DNA of 49,471 nucleotides from Bacteroidota bacterium (GCA_014190515.1 BJGN01000006.1:1-49471); one strand, 5' to 3'; counted from the first letter of the stretch, positions 35,221-46,060 are shown. Numbers and translations are program-made. Notes: generated by a model from the letters alone, not told the origin.

Positions 35221-38151
35221 ATGGATTTTCCCGGGGAGCTATTATCTGACATTGCGAAAGATTTCGAGGGTGATTTTTTTCAAGACGAAACTACACGCAT
35301 TCTTTATGCAACAGATGGGTCTGTTTATAGGGAAATTCCTTTGGCCGTAGCTTGTCCGAAAAATGAAAAGGATATTAAAACATTGGTGTCGTTCGCTCAC
35401 CAACATGGTATTTCCTTAATACCGCGAACTGCAGGGACTTCTCTTGCCGGCCAATGTGTTGGTAGTGGCATAGTGGTTGATGTTTCAAAATATATGAATC
35501 GTATCCTGGAATTCAATGCTGAAGAAGGGTGGGTAAGAGTGCAACCTGGCGTTATTCGCGATGAGCTAAATCATTATCTAAAACCGTTTGGCTACTTTTT
35601 TGGACCAAATACCTCGACGGCAAATCGATGTATGATCGGTGGAATGGTAGGAAACAACAGCTCCGGCACTACTTCTATTAAATATGGGGTAACCAGAGAT
35701 CATGTTCTTGAAATAAAAGGATTTTTGTCAAATGCCGATCCTGTTCATTTTTCTCCCCTCAGTAAGGAAGCGTTTCAAGAAAAAACCAAAGGCGAAAGTC
35801 TTGAAAATGAATTGTATAAACATATTTTTTCGGTATTAGATGATGCTGAAAATAGAAGGGAAATTGAATCCCAGTTTCCAAAACCTGAAATTCATAGACG
35901 AAATACAGGCTATGCTATAGATCTGTTGCTTCGCTCAGAGGTGTTTACTCCTGGGGGGAAACCATTTAATTTTTGCGAGTTGCTGGCAGGTTCAGAAGGC
36001 ACGCTGGCCTTTTTTACAGAAATAAAATTGCATGTTAATCTTTTGCCTCCTCCCGCAGAAGCCATCCTTTGTGCTCATTTTTCTTCGCTGACAGAAGCCT
36101 TGGAGGCTACTTTAACTGTCATGGAACATGGCCCTTATGCCTGCGAACTGATGGATAAATTCATCATGGATTGTACCAAAGAAAATAAAGAGCAACAAAA
36201 AAATAGATTTTTTCTTGAAGGTGATCCAGCAGCTATTCTAATTATTGAGTTGAGAGATAAAGAGTTAATTTCCTTAAATAAACAAGCGGAACACCTTATT
36301 AATGTGTTGAAAGAAAGGGGATTTGGTTATGCTTACCCCATAGTTTATCCACCAGATACACAGAAAGTAATGGCGTTGAGAGCGGCAGGATTTGGTGTCC
36401 TTTCTTTGGTGAAAGGAGATAAAAAGCCCCTGGAATTTGTTGAAGATACGGCCGTTGCATTAGCTGATTTGCCTGCTTATATAGCTGAATTTCAAGAATT
36501 AATGAAGAAATTTGGTCAGGAAGCTGTGTATTATGCCCATGCCGGTGCGGGTGAATTACACATTAGACCATTGGCAAATCTGAAAACCACAGATGGTTTA
36601 AATGAATTCAGAGCCATTGGTGAAGCATCGGCAAGATTGGTTAAAAAATATAATGGGTCGCTTTCCGGTGAACATGGCGATGGTAGAGTAAGAGGAGAAT
36701 TTATTCCTCTGATGCTCGGTTCACATAATTATGAGTTATTGAAAGGACTCAAAAATAAATGGGATCCAAAACATATTTTTAATCCAGGCAAAATTATTGA
36801 TACGCCTCCTATGAATGCAGGTACACGGTATCTGGTCGATGTGGAACAACCGAAATGGCAGACTATTTTCGATTTTTCTTCTCATGGAGGCATATTGAAA
36901 GCTGCTGAAAAATGCAGTGGATCAGGAGATTGTAGGAAATTACACGATGTTTCTGGCGGGGTTATGTGCCCTTCTTATATGGTTACTAAAAATGAAAAGG
37001 ATTCCACCCGGGGAAGGGCTAATGTTTTGCGTGAGGTCCTTACGCGCACAAATCAGGGTCAAAGTGCTTTTAATAGAAAGGAATTGGACGAGGTGATGGA
37101 TTTATGCATTTCCTGCAAGGGTTGTTCATCTGAATGTCCTTCCAATGTGGATATGTCCACGTTAAAAGCGGAATATCTTTATCAGAAATATAAAGAAACA
37201 GGTATTCCCTTTCGTTCGTTTATGATTGCAAATATCAGTCTGTTTAATCATATAGGTTCTTTTTTTCCTCTTTTAGCCAATTTCTTCTTTTCAAATGCTT
37301 TCTTTAGTCGATTCATAAAAATGGCTATGGGCATTGCTGTAAAAAGGAATCTCCCACGCATTGAAGGCGATTTAAAGAAATGGTTTACATCAAATAAACC
37401 TAAGCCAAAGGGAAAAATGCTGGGCAGCGTCTTGTTCTTTTGTGATGAATTTACCCGGTTTAATGACGTAGAAATAGGAAAAAAGGCTATTTTATTGCTT
37501 ACCAGACTAGGTTATCAGGTAGAAATTCCCGATCATGTGGATAGCGGAAGGGCGGCTATTTCAAAAGGTTTATTAAAACATGCCCAAAAATCTGCAGAGA
37601 AAAACCTTCTTCTTTTAGGTGGTAAAGTTTCTGAATTTATCCCACTTATTGGTATTGAGCCTTCTGCTGTGCTAAGCTTTAGAGATGAATATCCAAGGTT
37701 AGTGCAGGAAAAATTGAAAAATGTTGCCAATAGCGTCAAAAATCATGTTTATTTGCTGGAAGAGTTCATCGCCAGGGAAGTTGAAAGGGGAAATATCACA
37801 CAGGAAAGTTTTACGAAGGCGCAAGCTAAAGTAAAATTACATGGGCACTGTCACCAAAAGGCATTAGCGTCGCAAAGTGATGTTGCTTTTTGCCTGAATT
37901 TGCCTGAAAATTATCAGGTAGAAGTACTTCCAACGGGTTGTTGTGGCATGGCAGGGTCGTTTGGTTACGAAAAGGAACATTATGATTTAAGTATGAAAAT
38001 TGGGGAATTGGTGCTTTTCCCTGAAATTCGTAAAAATGAAAAGGAGGTTATTATTGCCGCTTCTGGAACAAGCTGCAGACACCAGATTTTTGACGGAACA
38101 AACAGATTAGCAGTTCATCCCGCAGAAATATTATATGATGCCCTCAGATAA
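35221..38151 (+). CDS. FAD-binding and Fe-S oxidoreductase, D-lactate dehydrogenase/GlcD-GlpC-like fusion
   Basis: A 976-residue multidomain oxidase. The N-terminal FAD-binding domain (about residues 35-190) has RTAGTSLAGQCVG and GGMVGNNSSGTTSIKYG. A GlcD-type C-terminal FAD-oxidase domain (to about 540) includes YYAHAGAGELHIRP and SGEHGDGRVRGEF. A [4Fe-4S] dicluster region has C-SGSGDC and CISCKGCSSECP near residue 630. C-terminal CCG-type cysteine motifs are GHCHQ (~874) and TGCCGMAGSFGYE (~905). This is the known fusion of glycolate/D-lactate oxidase with a GlpC/LldE-type electron-transfer part. The substrate is likely a 2-hydroxy acid. It is the last gene of the DUF4294 operon. Confidence 0.93.
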   Translation: MDFPGELLSDIAKDFEGDFFQDETTRILYATDGSVYREIPLAVACPKNEKDIKTLVSFAHQHGISLIPRTAGTSLAGQCVGSGIVVDVSKYMNRILEFNAEEGWVRVQPGVIRDELNHYLKPFGYFFGPNTSTANRCMIGGMVGNNSSGTTSIKYGVTRDHVLEIKGFLSNADPVHFSPLSKEAFQEKTKGESLENELYKHIFSVLDDAENRREIESQFPKPEIHRRNTGYAIDLLLRSEVFTPGGKPFNFCELLAGSEGTLAFFTEIKLHVNLLPPPAEAILCAHFSSLTEALEATLTVMEHGPYACELMDKFIMDCTKENKEQQKNRFFLEGDPAAILIIELRDKELISLNKQAEHLINVLKERGFGYAYPIVYPPDTQKVMALRAAGFGVLSLVKGDKKPLEFVEDTAVALADLPAYIAEFQELMKKFGQEAVYYAHAGAGELHIRPLANLKTTDGLNEFRAIGEASARLVKKYNGSLSGEHGDGRVRGEFIPLMLGSHNYELLKGLKNKWDPKHIFNPGKIIDTPPMNAGTRYLVDVEQPKWQTIFDFSSHGGILKAAEKCSGSGDCRKLHDVSGGVMCPSYMVTKNEKDSTRGRANVLREVLTRTNQGQSAFNRKELDEVMDLCISCKGCSSECPSNVDMSTLKAEYLYQKYKETGIPFRSFMIANISLFNHIGSFFPLLANFFFSNAFFSRFIKMAMGIAVKRNLPRIEGDLKKWFTSNKPKPKGKMLGSVLFFCDEFTRFNDVEIGKKAILLLTRLGYQVEIPDHVDSGRAAISKGLLKHAQKSAEKNLLLLGGKVSEFIPLIGIEPSAVLSFRDEYPRLVQEKLKNVANSVKNHVYLLEEFIAREVERGNITQESFTKAQAKVKLHGHCHQKALASQSDVAFCLNLPENYQVEVLPTGCCGMAGSFGYEKEHYDLSMKIGELVLFPEIRKNEKEVIIAASGTSCRHQIFDGTNRLAVHPAEILYDALR

Positions 38152-38153
38152 AT

Positions 38154-38161
38154 TATCTTTG
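38154..38161 (+). promoter_or_regulatory. -7 promoter box of the CNNM/CorC-like gene
   Basis: TATCTTTG starts just after the oxidase stop and lies 48 bases upstream of the ATG at 38210, so this gene probably has its own transcript. Confidence 0.5.
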
Positions 38162-38209
38162 TGCTATATTTTTAATCTTCTTGCTTTTTTTGAATAAATA
38201 TTTTTTTTG

Positions 38210-39496
38210 ATGGGACTTGAAATTTTCTTAACATTCTTTTTAGTATTCTTAAATGGTTTTTTTGTAGCTGCTGAATTTGCTATTGTGAAAGTTAGAATTT
38301 CGCAGATTCAGGTAAATAATAATGCTAGTTTTAATGCTAAAATGGCTCATAATGTAGTATCAAATCTCGATGCCTATCTAGCAGCCACACAATTAGGAAT
38401 TACACTGGCTAGTTTAGCTTTGGGCTGGATTGGTGAAGACGTGGTCACCCGCATTATTTTAAATTTCATGGATTGGCTGGGCTTTGAGTTTTCTGAAAGT
38501 GCAGCACATAAAATAGCTATTCCTATTGCCTTTTCTTTCATTACCGTCCTTCATATTGTTTTTGGTGAGTTAGCTCCAAAATCGTTGGCTATAAGACATC
38601 CTAAAGAAACCGCACTGGCTGTTTCTCTGCCTCTTAAAGTGTTTTATCTTCTTTTCCGTCCCTTTATTATCGTTCTAAATGGTTTCGCTAACTTTATATT
38701 GAGAATTATTGGTATAAAGCCCGTTCCTCATGGTGATATACATTCTGAAGATGAATTGAAGTTAATTATTGCCGAAAGTGCTGAAGGAGGTGCCATTGAA
38801 GCCTCGGAAAGAGAACTTATCCAAAATGTTTTCGATTTTGATGATAGAACCGTAAAAGAAGTTCTTAAACCTAGAAATCAATTGGTCGGTTTAAGTGCAA
38901 ATTTAACGGTTATCGACGCCATTGATATAGCCATCGAGGAAGGTTATTCCCGATATCCCGTGTATGAAGACAGTATGGATGTGATCATTGGATTCGTTCA
39001 CACTAAAGATTTGTTATCCAGCTCTAAAATAAATCCAGATAAAATAATTAAGGATATGGTTCGACCTATCCTTTTCCTCTCTGCCAATAAAAAGATTTTA
39101 CAAGTTTTAAGGCTTTTTCAAAGCAAGAAAACACAGATGGCAGTCGTTGTCAATGAATTTGGAGGAACCATTGGCTTACTCACTTTGGAAGATATTATCG
39201 AGGAGCTGGTAGGCGAAATACAAGATGAGCATGATACAGAGACGCCTATCGTGGAAAAAATCAAAGAAAATTCATTTAGGATTAAAGCGCAAAATCCTAT
39301 GGATGAAATAAATGAATTTATTCCCGTTCCTTTCATAAAAAGTGATTCTTATGTTACGCTTGCTGGCTTAATTTTGGAATCATGTGAAAGTATTCCCGTC
39401 GAAAATCAGGAAATTTTCATTCATCCCTATCAAATTAAAATTCTTAAAATGGGGCAAAATAGTCCTGAAGATGTTCAAGTTACGCTCACTGAATGA
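38210..39496 (+). CDS. Hemolysin family / CNNM-CorC transporter-like protein
   Basis: A 428-residue protein with the order DUF21 transmembrane domain (about residues 1-190, four spans, including NGFFVAAEFAIVKVR and TLASLALGWIGE), two CBS domains (about 210-330) and a C-terminal CorC/HlyC domain (ending with VENQEIFIHPYQIKILKM). This is the CNNM/CorC family linked to Mg2+/Co2+ transport, and the hemolysin name is historical. The ATG at 38210 is used because the TTG before it lies in a T-run and adds nothing. No neighbour suggests a partner. Confidence 0.92.
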   Translation: MGLEIFLTFFLVFLNGFFVAAEFAIVKVRISQIQVNNNASFNAKMAHNVVSNLDAYLAATQLGITLASLALGWIGEDVVTRIILNFMDWLGFEFSESAAHKIAIPIAFSFITVLHIVFGELAPKSLAIRHPKETALAVSLPLKVFYLLFRPFIIVLNGFANFILRIIGIKPVPHGDIHSEDELKLIIAESAEGGAIEASERELIQNVFDFDDRTVKEVLKPRNQLVGLSANLTVIDAIDIAIEEGYSRYPVYEDSMDVIIGFVHTKDLLSSSKINPDKIIKDMVRPILFLSANKKILQVLRLFQSKKTQMAVVVNEFGGTIGLLTLEDIIEELVGEIQDEHDTETPIVEKIKENSFRIKAQNPMDEINEFIPVPFIKSDSYVTLAGLILESCESIPVENQEIFIHPYQIKILKMGQNSPEDVQVTLTE

Positions 39497-39508
39497 TATT
39501 TGAGTTGT

Positions 39509-40531
39509 ATGGAAAAGGAACTTGTGGCCTGTGTGCCCAATTTTAGTGAGGGTAGGAATACCGACAGTATAGCGTCAATAAAACAAGCTATTGAATCAGT
39601 CAGAGGTGTAAAAATATTACATACAGATATAGGTTTTTCTGTAAATAGGACAGTGATTACCTTTGTTGGCCCACCTCAACATATCGTTGAAGCTGCTTTC
39701 CTCGGAATTTGTAAAGCTTATGAGCTCATTGATATGAGTAATCACACCGGTACTCATCCCCGAATGGGTGCTGTGGATGTGTGTCCTTTAGTGCCTTTGA
39801 TTGGGGTAACTATGGCACAGACAATGGCTTTGGCTGAGAAGTTGGCCGCTAAAGTGGCAGCCGTCTGCTATCTCCCCGTTTTTAGATACGAGAAAAATGC
39901 AGTCTTATCCCATCGTAGGAAGCTTTCCCAAATCCGTTTTGGGGAATATGAAGGCTGGTTTCAGAAGATAAAAAATCCGGAATGGAAACCAGATTTCGGC
40001 CCAGGCGAAGTGTCGGTTGAAAAGGGAATTCTAGCTGTTGGTGCCAGAGATATTATGCTGGCTTATAATGTTAATTTACACTCAAAGGATGTATCTATAG
40101 CGAATAAAATAGCTCGTGAATTAAGAGAATCCGGGTATGTTGCCGCAGATAATCAAGGAAATAAGAAGATTATACCTGGTTTATGTAAAGGGGTACGCGC
40201 TATTGGATGGTTTATTCCAGAATTCCAGTGTGCCCAGATTTCTATGAATCTTATGGATTTAAATGAAACATCGTGGGTTCAAGCTTTTGAAACTTGTAAA
40301 AAGTTAGCGGCCAATTACGGCGCAGAGGTAAGCGGTTCCGAATTGGTGGGTATGGTGCCAGAATCTGTCATTGTAGCCGCCGGGAATCATTTCCTGGGGA
40401 TTGAAAAATCTCATTTTACTAAAAAGGACATAGTTTCCGCAGCCATTAATGGACTAGGATTGTCCGACAAAGTGCCTTTTGTTCCGGAAGAAAAAATTAT
40501 TGAATGGAGATATAATATCTTAGCCATTTAA
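39509..40531 (+). CDS. ftcD: Glutamate formimidoyltransferase
   Basis: This 340-residue enzyme matches the transferase half of FTCD from end to end. It opens with ELVACVPNFSEGRN, then has the conserved SVNRTVITFVG, NHTGTHPRMGAVDVCPLVPL and a C-terminal EVSGSELVGMVPESVIVAAG. It moves a formimino group between N-formiminoglutamate and tetrahydrofolate in histidine degradation or the one-carbon pool. The cyclodeaminase half is absent, which is the usual bacterial split form. A TTG at 39500 would add three residues. No other hut gene is adjacent. Confidence 0.93.
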   Translation: MEKELVACVPNFSEGRNTDSIASIKQAIESVRGVKILHTDIGFSVNRTVITFVGPPQHIVEAAFLGICKAYELIDMSNHTGTHPRMGAVDVCPLVPLIGVTMAQTMALAEKLAAKVAAVCYLPVFRYEKNAVLSHRRKLSQIRFGEYEGWFQKIKNPEWKPDFGPGEVSVEKGILAVGARDIMLAYNVNLHSKDVSIANKIARELRESGYVAADNQGNKKIIPGLCKGVRAIGWFIPEFQCAQISMNLMDLNETSWVQAFETCKKLAANYGAEVSGSELVGMVPESVIVAAGNHFLGIEKSHFTKKDIVSAAINGLGLSDKVPFVPEEKIIEWRYNILAI

Positions 40532-40580
40532 AATGCCTAAATTGTGTTCGATTTCATTTGCTTTTTAAATATCTTGAAAA

Positions 40581-41384
40581 ATGATACTGAATTATATAAA
40601 TTGGAACGCTAATCCTGAAATATTTTCTCTGGGAAGTATCTCTCTTAGATGGTATGGGCTTCTGTTTGCATCAGGCTTTCTAATTGGCCTTTATATGGTG
40701 CGAAAAATGTATCAGGCGGAGGGAGCACCTGAAAAATGGTTGGATTCTGCCTTCATTCATATTGTTTTAGGGGCTGTTATTGGGGCAAGATTGGGACATG
40801 TTTTTTTCTACGATTGGGATTATTATAAAGAGCATTTAATTGAAATTCCTCAAACATGGCATGGTGGTTTGGCTAGTCACGGGGGAGCATTTGGCATCTT
40901 TATTGGCCTTTGGCTTTTCTCAAGAAATGTGTCGAAAAAACCAATGGTCTGGATGCTCGATAAAATTGCCGTGCCAACAGCCCTCGCAGGATTCTTTATA
41001 CGTATGGGGAACTTAATGAACTCCGAAATTTTGGGTAAACCAACTGACGTCTCCTGGGCTTTTATCTTCGTAAGGGAAGGAGATGGATTACCAAGACATC
41101 CAACGCAATTATATGAATCATTGGCATATCTTGTCATCTTTTTTATCCTTTATATTGTTTATTGGAAAACGGAAAAAAGACATCAGCCAGGTTACCTTTT
41201 CGGTGCTTTTATGATGTTGGTTTGGGGCGTTCGATTTTTTCTTGAATTTACTAAAGAGAGTCAGGGTGGTTTCGAATCTGCTTTGGGTCAATCACTTAGC
41301 ACCGGTCAATGGCTAAGTATTCCTTTTGTTTTGATAGGTGCCTATTTTGTTTTTAGGCCCTGGGATTCATTGAAGAAAATTTGA
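40581..41384 (+). CDS. lgt: Prolipoprotein diacylglyceryl transferase
   Basis: Lgt moves the diacylglyceryl group of phosphatidylglycerol onto the lipobox cysteine of prolipoproteins, the first step of lipoprotein maturation. The 267-residue membrane protein has about seven spans. It contains ISLRWYGLLFASGFLIG, GARLGHVFFYDW, the conserved HGGLASHGGAFG loop, GNLMNSEILGKP and PRHPTQLYE. The window also encodes several probable lipoproteins that would be its substrates. It starts 49 bases after ftcD and about 30 bases before odhB. Confidence 0.96.
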   Translation: MILNYINWNANPEIFSLGSISLRWYGLLFASGFLIGLYMVRKMYQAEGAPEKWLDSAFIHIVLGAVIGARLGHVFFYDWDYYKEHLIEIPQTWHGGLASHGGAFGIFIGLWLFSRNVSKKPMVWMLDKIAVPTALAGFFIRMGNLMNSEILGKPTDVSWAFIFVREGDGLPRHPTQLYESLAYLVIFFILYIVYWKTEKRHQPGYLFGAFMMLVWGVRFFLEFTKESQGGFESALGQSLSTGQWLSIPFVLIGAYFVFRPWDSLKKI

Positions 41385-41413
41385 ACAAATTATTTAAATA
41401 TATTTGAAGCGAT

Positions 41414-42631
41414 ATGAGTTTGATTGAAATGAGGGTGCCACCCGTCGGTGAATCCATAAATGAAGTTACGTTGTCTCGATGGCTTAAAGAAGAAGGGGCA
41501 ATAGTTAAATTAGATGAGCCTATATGTGAATTTGAATCCGATAAAGCTACCCTTGAATTTCCAGCGGAAGCAACGGGTAAGTTGATTTATGTTGCAAAAG
41601 AAGGTGATGATCTTACTATCGGTGCACTGGTAGCAACTATTGATACTTCTTTTGTTAGTGAAGCCGCTACCGCTCCAACTGCGCCTAAGGAAACTTCTGC
41701 ACCTACGGTGGTAGTTGAAAAAGCTGCCCCAGTGGCGGCAAATACCTATGCAGCTGGACACCCATCTCCGGCTGCTTCGAAAATACTGGAAGAAAAGGGT
41801 ATTCCGGCAAATTCCTTGCAAGGATCAGGAAAGGATGGCAGAATTACCAAGGCTGATGCCACACAGGCCGTTCCACCTAAACAACAGGAACAACCTAAAG
41901 TAGTTAAAGAATCTGCCCCGGGGCACTTCTCAAGAACAGAGGAACGCAAAAAGATGTCCCGCATGCGCAGGACTATCGCAAAAAGGTTAGTTAGTGCCAA
42001 AAATGAAACGGCTATGCTAACTACTTTCAATGAAGTGGACCTTACCGCAATTATGCAAATTCGCGATAAATATCAAGAAAAATTTGTCGCTAAATACGGT
42101 ATTAAACTTGGCTTTATGTCCATCTTCGCCAAAGCTTGCGCAAAGGTGTTAATGGAAATGCCGGAAATTAATGCCAGAATTGATGGCGAAGAGCTCGTTT
42201 TACCTAATTATGCGGATATTTCTTTCGCTATCTCTACCCCAAATGGTCTCGTCGTTCCACCAATAAAAAATATTGAGTCTCTTTCTTTTGCTGATATTGA
42301 ATTAGCACTGAAAAATCTGGCTCAAAAAGCCAGAAATGGTTCATTAACTTTAGACGAAATGTCTGGAGGTACTTTTACCATTACCAATGGTGGCGTTTTC
42401 GGTTCTTTGCTGAGTACACCCATTATAAACGAACCTCAATCAGCTATTTTAGGTATGCATAGTATCAAAAATAGACCCGTTGCTATAGATGGTAAGGTGG
42501 AGATTCGTCCGATGATGTATCTCGCCATGTCTTATGATCACAGAGTAATCGATGGAAGTAGCTCGGTCACTTTCTTAGTTAAAGTCAAAGATTTACTGGA
42601 AGATCCTATCTTACTTTTTATGGATCTATAA
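41414..42631 (+). CDS. odhB: 2-oxoglutarate dehydrogenase E2 component
   Basis: Dihydrolipoyllysine succinyltransferase, the core of the 2-oxoglutarate dehydrogenase complex, 405 residues. An N-terminal lipoyl domain (residues 3-80) carries the lipoyl-lysine in [11 protein letters not shown]. An Ala/Pro-rich linker follows, then a peripheral-subunit-binding domain ([13 protein letters not shown]...[12 protein letters not shown]). The catalytic domain from about residue 180 has the active-site histidine in [13 protein letters not shown]. The E1 gene is not adjacent. TATATTTG eight bases before the ATG could be a near-leaderless promoter. It overlaps the converging DUF5691 gene by six bases. 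Confidence 0.94.
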   Translation: MSLIEMRVPPVGESINEVTLSRWLKEEGAIVKLDEPICEFESDKATLEFPAEATGKLIYVAKEGDDLTIGALVATIDTSFVSEAATAPTAPKETSAPTVVVEKAAPVAANTYAAGHPSPAASKILEEKGIPANSLQGSGKDGRITKADATQAVPPKQQEQPKVVKESAPGHFSRTEERKKMSRMRRTIAKRLVSAKNETAMLTTFNEVDLTAIMQIRDKYQEKFVAKYGIKLGFMSIFAKACAKVLMEMPEINARIDGEELVLPNYADISFAISTPNGLVVPPIKNIESLSFADIELALKNLAQKARNGSLTLDEMSGGTFTITNGGVFGSLLSTPIINEPQSAILGMHSIKNRPVAIDGKVEIRPMMYLAMSYDHRVIDGSSSVTFLVKVKDLLEDPILLFMDL

Positions 42632-44152
42632 TAGTTGGCTAACCTTCTTTCGTATATCTATTATCTCATTGAAGGCAAAAATTAAGGACGGTTGGTTTGA
42701 GGGTATGTCTAATGCTTCTAACCAACCGTCTTCATTTATAGTTTCTGATAAGTTACAACGCCTCGCATACAATAAAAAAAGTTCCTCATAGTGTTCGAAG
42801 GCAAAAAATCCTCGGACTAAATATTTTTCCCACATTTTTACTAAGTGAACTTGTAAATGTTGTGAGTTCTTTTCCGACCAGTTTAAATACGGATGTATAA
42901 TTATGGTATATAAAATATGATCAGCATCAATGGGTTCCTTCCAATGAAGCAAATATTTCTGCGTTAATTTAATGGATTCTTCTCCTGAAAGCATATCTAT
43001 AAGAGCGGTGATGACCTCATCTGATAAAGCACAGGTTTCAGCATATTCAATGGCGTATTGTAACAAATAAAATGCCCATTCATTGCTTTTGTAATGCAGT
43101 ACCGCTTGCGTAAGATGTGGTAGCCAAAGCTTATAAACAGATTCTTTAAGCAAAATATCTAAAAATTTTTCTGGGCTTAGCTGTAGCTTTTCATGCCACA
43201 CAGATGGGTGGAAAATGGAAACAAAGGATAGATAGGACGTTGATTTTTTTCTATCTTCATTAAAGCCCAGACGTCCCCAGTGTTCAGGCCAAGGTTCCGG
43301 CATTTGAACCCAAAGGGTTTTTTCATTGAACTTAAAACAAGCTAAAACTTCGGTTTTTAACTGTTCAATTTCTTTATCATCAGGATGTAATTTACATCTG
43401 ATTCGGGTCGAAATCTTAATTAATTCAAAGTCATTATCTTTTCTGGCCAGTTCTGTCAAATAATCACCGGGTAGAATATCCATTTTCTCAAGGAGCAAAA
43501 AAAAATGAATTTTGTCATAAGTACTATCCTCTTTCCAGGTACTGGAAAGAATGGTTTCTATCCTGTAAGGAAGGTGTACGCACAGATGTGTCAATAAAGC
43601 AATTCTTTCAGAAAAGGTGCCAATATACCATATATTCTCATCATTTGACGGTAAAAGTGAACGCCATTTTTTATTTTTTGGCAATAAATGGTATCCATTT
43701 TCGGGAATAACTGGTAGCAATCTCTTGTAATAAAATGCATCCTGGCAGGCAATATCAAATAAGGTGGGTAAAAGCAAAACGGGAATAAATCTGTTTTCTT
43801 CCTTTACCCTGTTAAACAGGGCAATCTGTAAGTCCAGATAGCTGGTATTTTTAAATATTTTTTTAAGATAAGTAAGCTCCTGAAACGAAAGGTTTTTTTC
43901 ATTATTCGTTACGTTATTAACAGTGATTTCAGCTGAATTTTCAAGGTATGAAGTGCTTGTCTTTTCGGAAGTCGGTTTGGAAAGAGGGGGAGATATTTTT
44001 TTAAAGCCAACATGCATGGCCAGAGAAATGCGCATAAATGCAGTATCATTTAAAGCAGAATCAATGCCGGCGGATGACCAAAATGCTCGTATTTCAGGGG
44101 TTACGGGTAGATGATCGGTGCCAAGTATCAATATTTTTTCCCATTCGTTCAT
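42626..44152 (-). CDS. DUF5691 family protein
   Basis: A 508-residue mainly helical soluble protein. The central part carries [39 protein letters not shown] and a following region of HEAT-like helices. This matches the DUF5691 pattern (LL-P-LLD, N-x-x-W, W-x-GT-x-x-ER-x-x-L). The family has no known function and often occurs beside SWIM-finger, MoxR-ATPase and VWA-domain genes, none of which is present here. The ATG overlaps the stop of the BCCT transporter gene by four bases, so the two are co-translated. The N-terminal 90 residues include a variable Ser/Thr/Asn linker. Confidence 0.72.
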   Translation of the reverse strand: MNEWEKILILGTDHLPVTPEIRAFWSSAGIDSALNDTAFMRISLAMHVGFKKISPPLSKPTSEKTSTSYLENSAEITVNNVTNNEKNLSFQELTYLKKIFKNTSYLDLQIALFNRVKEENRFIPVLLLPTLFDIACQDAFYYKRLLPVIPENGYHLLPKNKKWRSLLPSNDENIWYIGTFSERIALLTHLCVHLPYRIETILSSTWKEDSTYDKIHFFLLLEKMDILPGDYLTELARKDNDFELIKISTRIRCKLHPDDKEIEQLKTEVLACFKFNEKTLWVQMPEPWPEHWGRLGFNEDRKKSTSYLSFVSIFHPSVWHEKLQLSPEKFLDILLKESVYKLWLPHLTQAVLHYKSNEWAFYLLQYAIEYAETCALSDEVITALIDMLSGEESIKLTQKYLLHWKEPIDADHILYTIIIHPYLNWSEKNSQHLQVHLVKMWEKYLVRGFFAFEHYEELFLLYARRCNLSETINEDGWLEALDIPSNQPSLIFAFNEIIDIRKKVSQLL

Positions 44153-45669
44153 TTTGCACCTTCTTTAAATAATGTACTCTTTTTACCCTGAATTAGCATG
44201 CGAAAAGTGCTAGCAATAACGAAAAGATATAAAAAAAGAGCAGGGAATCCACCAAGGTTAGAGGCCATTTTGACTCCGTCTATACCCGCCTGACTTACCA
44301 TAATCCAGGCAGTAAGTCCGACGATAACACCCCAAATTATTTTGATTTGGTAAGGTGCTTCCTCCTCATTTTCCGAAATACCTTTGGTACTTAATGCGCT
44401 CATTGCCGACGTATTGGAATCGGCGGCAGTTGCAAAAGATATGAAGACTAAAAGGAAGTAAAAAATAATCCACCAGGTTGCCAATGGAAGTTGTTTTATT
44501 AATTCAAAAATAATAGTTTCCGGTCCCTTTTTTACCAAAAGCTGGTATAACGCGCCATCAAATATCTGGTCGAAATGTAGGGAATACCCACCAAATAGAA
44601 ACATCCAGATCATGGAAAAAAGACTCGGAAAAAGAAGGTTAAATCTTATAAAAGTCCTGATATTATAACCTCTTCCCAATCGACCTAAAAATAAGGCAGA
44701 AATAGGGGTCCATGCCAGCCAATTTGCCCAATAAAAAATAGTCCAGCTATTTGCCCAGCTTTTATCTATACCTAATGCTAAGCTTTTGGGGATAAGGGTA
44801 GTGGCGAAATCAGAAAAATACGAACCAAAATGAGGCAATATTTCGGTGAATGGGCCAAAAAAAGTGAACCACCCAATAAGGATGACAAAGCCAATGATAT
44901 TAATATTCGATAATAATTTAATCCCTTTTTGTAGTCCCGATGCAGCAGACAAAATAAAAGTTATGGTCAAAAAAAAGGCAATGATGCCTAAGTTTGTTTG
45001 CGTTTTTGCCGCAGGAAAAAATTGATTTATGCCGCCCGAAAGGGTCAGCAATCCGGCACCCATGGAGGCCGACATACCTGCCACTAGACTAAATAGACTT
45101 AGGCTGTCAACGTAAGGGGAAAGTTTTAATGACCTTTTTTCGCCAAGTATCGGCATGAGTAAACTGCCAATCTGGAAGGGTTGTTTCAAATTATAAAAGC
45201 CGATAGCAAACATGAGGGCAGTCAGGGTGTAAATGCTGTAGGGTATAAAAGTCCAGTGTAAAAATAAGGTGGAAATAGAAAAAATCTTCGCCGATTCACT
45301 TCTACTATCAATACCTAATCCAGCAGGGGGTGTATTGAAATGATAAAGTGGCTCGGCAGAAGCCCAAAATAAAATGCCTACCGCTATGGTCGTACACAGT
45401 GAAATCGAAAACCAATGAAGTTTATTCAGTAACGGCTTTGCCTCTTTACCTCCTATGATTATGCCGCCAATGGGAGAAATGTAAAGAAGAACAACCAGGA
45501 TTAATCCAGCAATGGCAGCTGTAGCAAATAACCATCCAAAATGATTTAATATCCATTGGTTGGCAGCTTTTGTAACTGTTAAGAAGCCATTCCCGTCTGC
45601 CAAACTATAAAAAATAGTGAGTATCAGTAAAATAACAGGTACACCAAAAACTGCTTTGCGAAGGTTCAT
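44149..45669 (-). CDS. BCCT family betaine/carnitine/choline transporter
   Basis: A 506-residue transporter with 12 expected spans of the betaine-choline-carnitine family. Family motifs are WASAEPLYHF near the third span, the glycine-rich GMSASMGAGLLTLSGG stretch, and the signature FYWANWLAWTPISALFLGRLGRG followed by WMFLFGG. No long regulatory C-terminal tail is present, so it is not obviously a BetP-type osmosensor. Likely role: uptake of a quaternary amine as osmoprotectant or carbon source. It is the first gene of the minus-strand pair with the DUF5691 gene. Confidence 0.93.
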   Translation of the reverse strand: MNLRKAVFGVPVILLILTIFYSLADGNGFLTVTKAANQWILNHFGWLFATAAIAGLILVVLLYISPIGGIIIGGKEAKPLLNKLHWFSISLCTTIAVGILFWASAEPLYHFNTPPAGLGIDSRSESAKIFSISTLFLHWTFIPYSIYTLTALMFAIGFYNLKQPFQIGSLLMPILGEKRSLKLSPYVDSLSLFSLVAGMSASMGAGLLTLSGGINQFFPAAKTQTNLGIIAFFLTITFILSAASGLQKGIKLLSNINIIGFVILIGWFTFFGPFTEILPHFGSYFSDFATTLIPKSLALGIDKSWANSWTIFYWANWLAWTPISALFLGRLGRGYNIRTFIRFNLLFPSLFSMIWMFLFGGYSLHFDQIFDGALYQLLVKKGPETIIFELIKQLPLATWWIIFYFLLVFISFATAADSNTSAMSALSTKGISENEEEAPYQIKIIWGVIVGLTAWIMVSQAGIDGVKMASNLGGFPALFLYLFVIASTFRMLIQGKKSTLFKEGAK

Positions 45670-46060
45670 AACATGAATTTAAAACAAAGAAATGGTAAAA
45701 TATTACAAGCCATGTTAAATTTTAAAATTCAACACGTCCTAATGGACTTGTTAGCAGTATTTATGTCATGAACATAAAATTGTCTGATATCGAAATAGCC
45801 TAATTTTTTTCTTCGAATGCATGGTTAAGAAGATTGCAGGGCTATGAAACTTTGTGACGTAAAATATCAAGAAACGACCATCAGAGACAAACATTTCCAA
45901 TTAACCATTACTTCCAAAACGAAGACGTCTCCTTTAATTCTAAAAATCCAGTAAATCCTGATTCAAAAATAGGTTCTGAGGGTGAAATTTATATTGAAAC
46001 CTATTGGGGAGAAGATGCGAGGCATCGCTTCTCTACATGGCGGAATCCCATCGGGTTGAT

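Noticed and set aside
41399-41406. Promoter TATATTTG just before odhB
   Set aside because: It would place transcription start about four bases before the ATG. It is possible but not supported enough to list as a feature.
45844-45954. 36-codon ATG frame in the repeat island gap
   Set aside because: It has no family match, no promoter box and no coding bias that I can see. Short frames of this kind are expected by chance.
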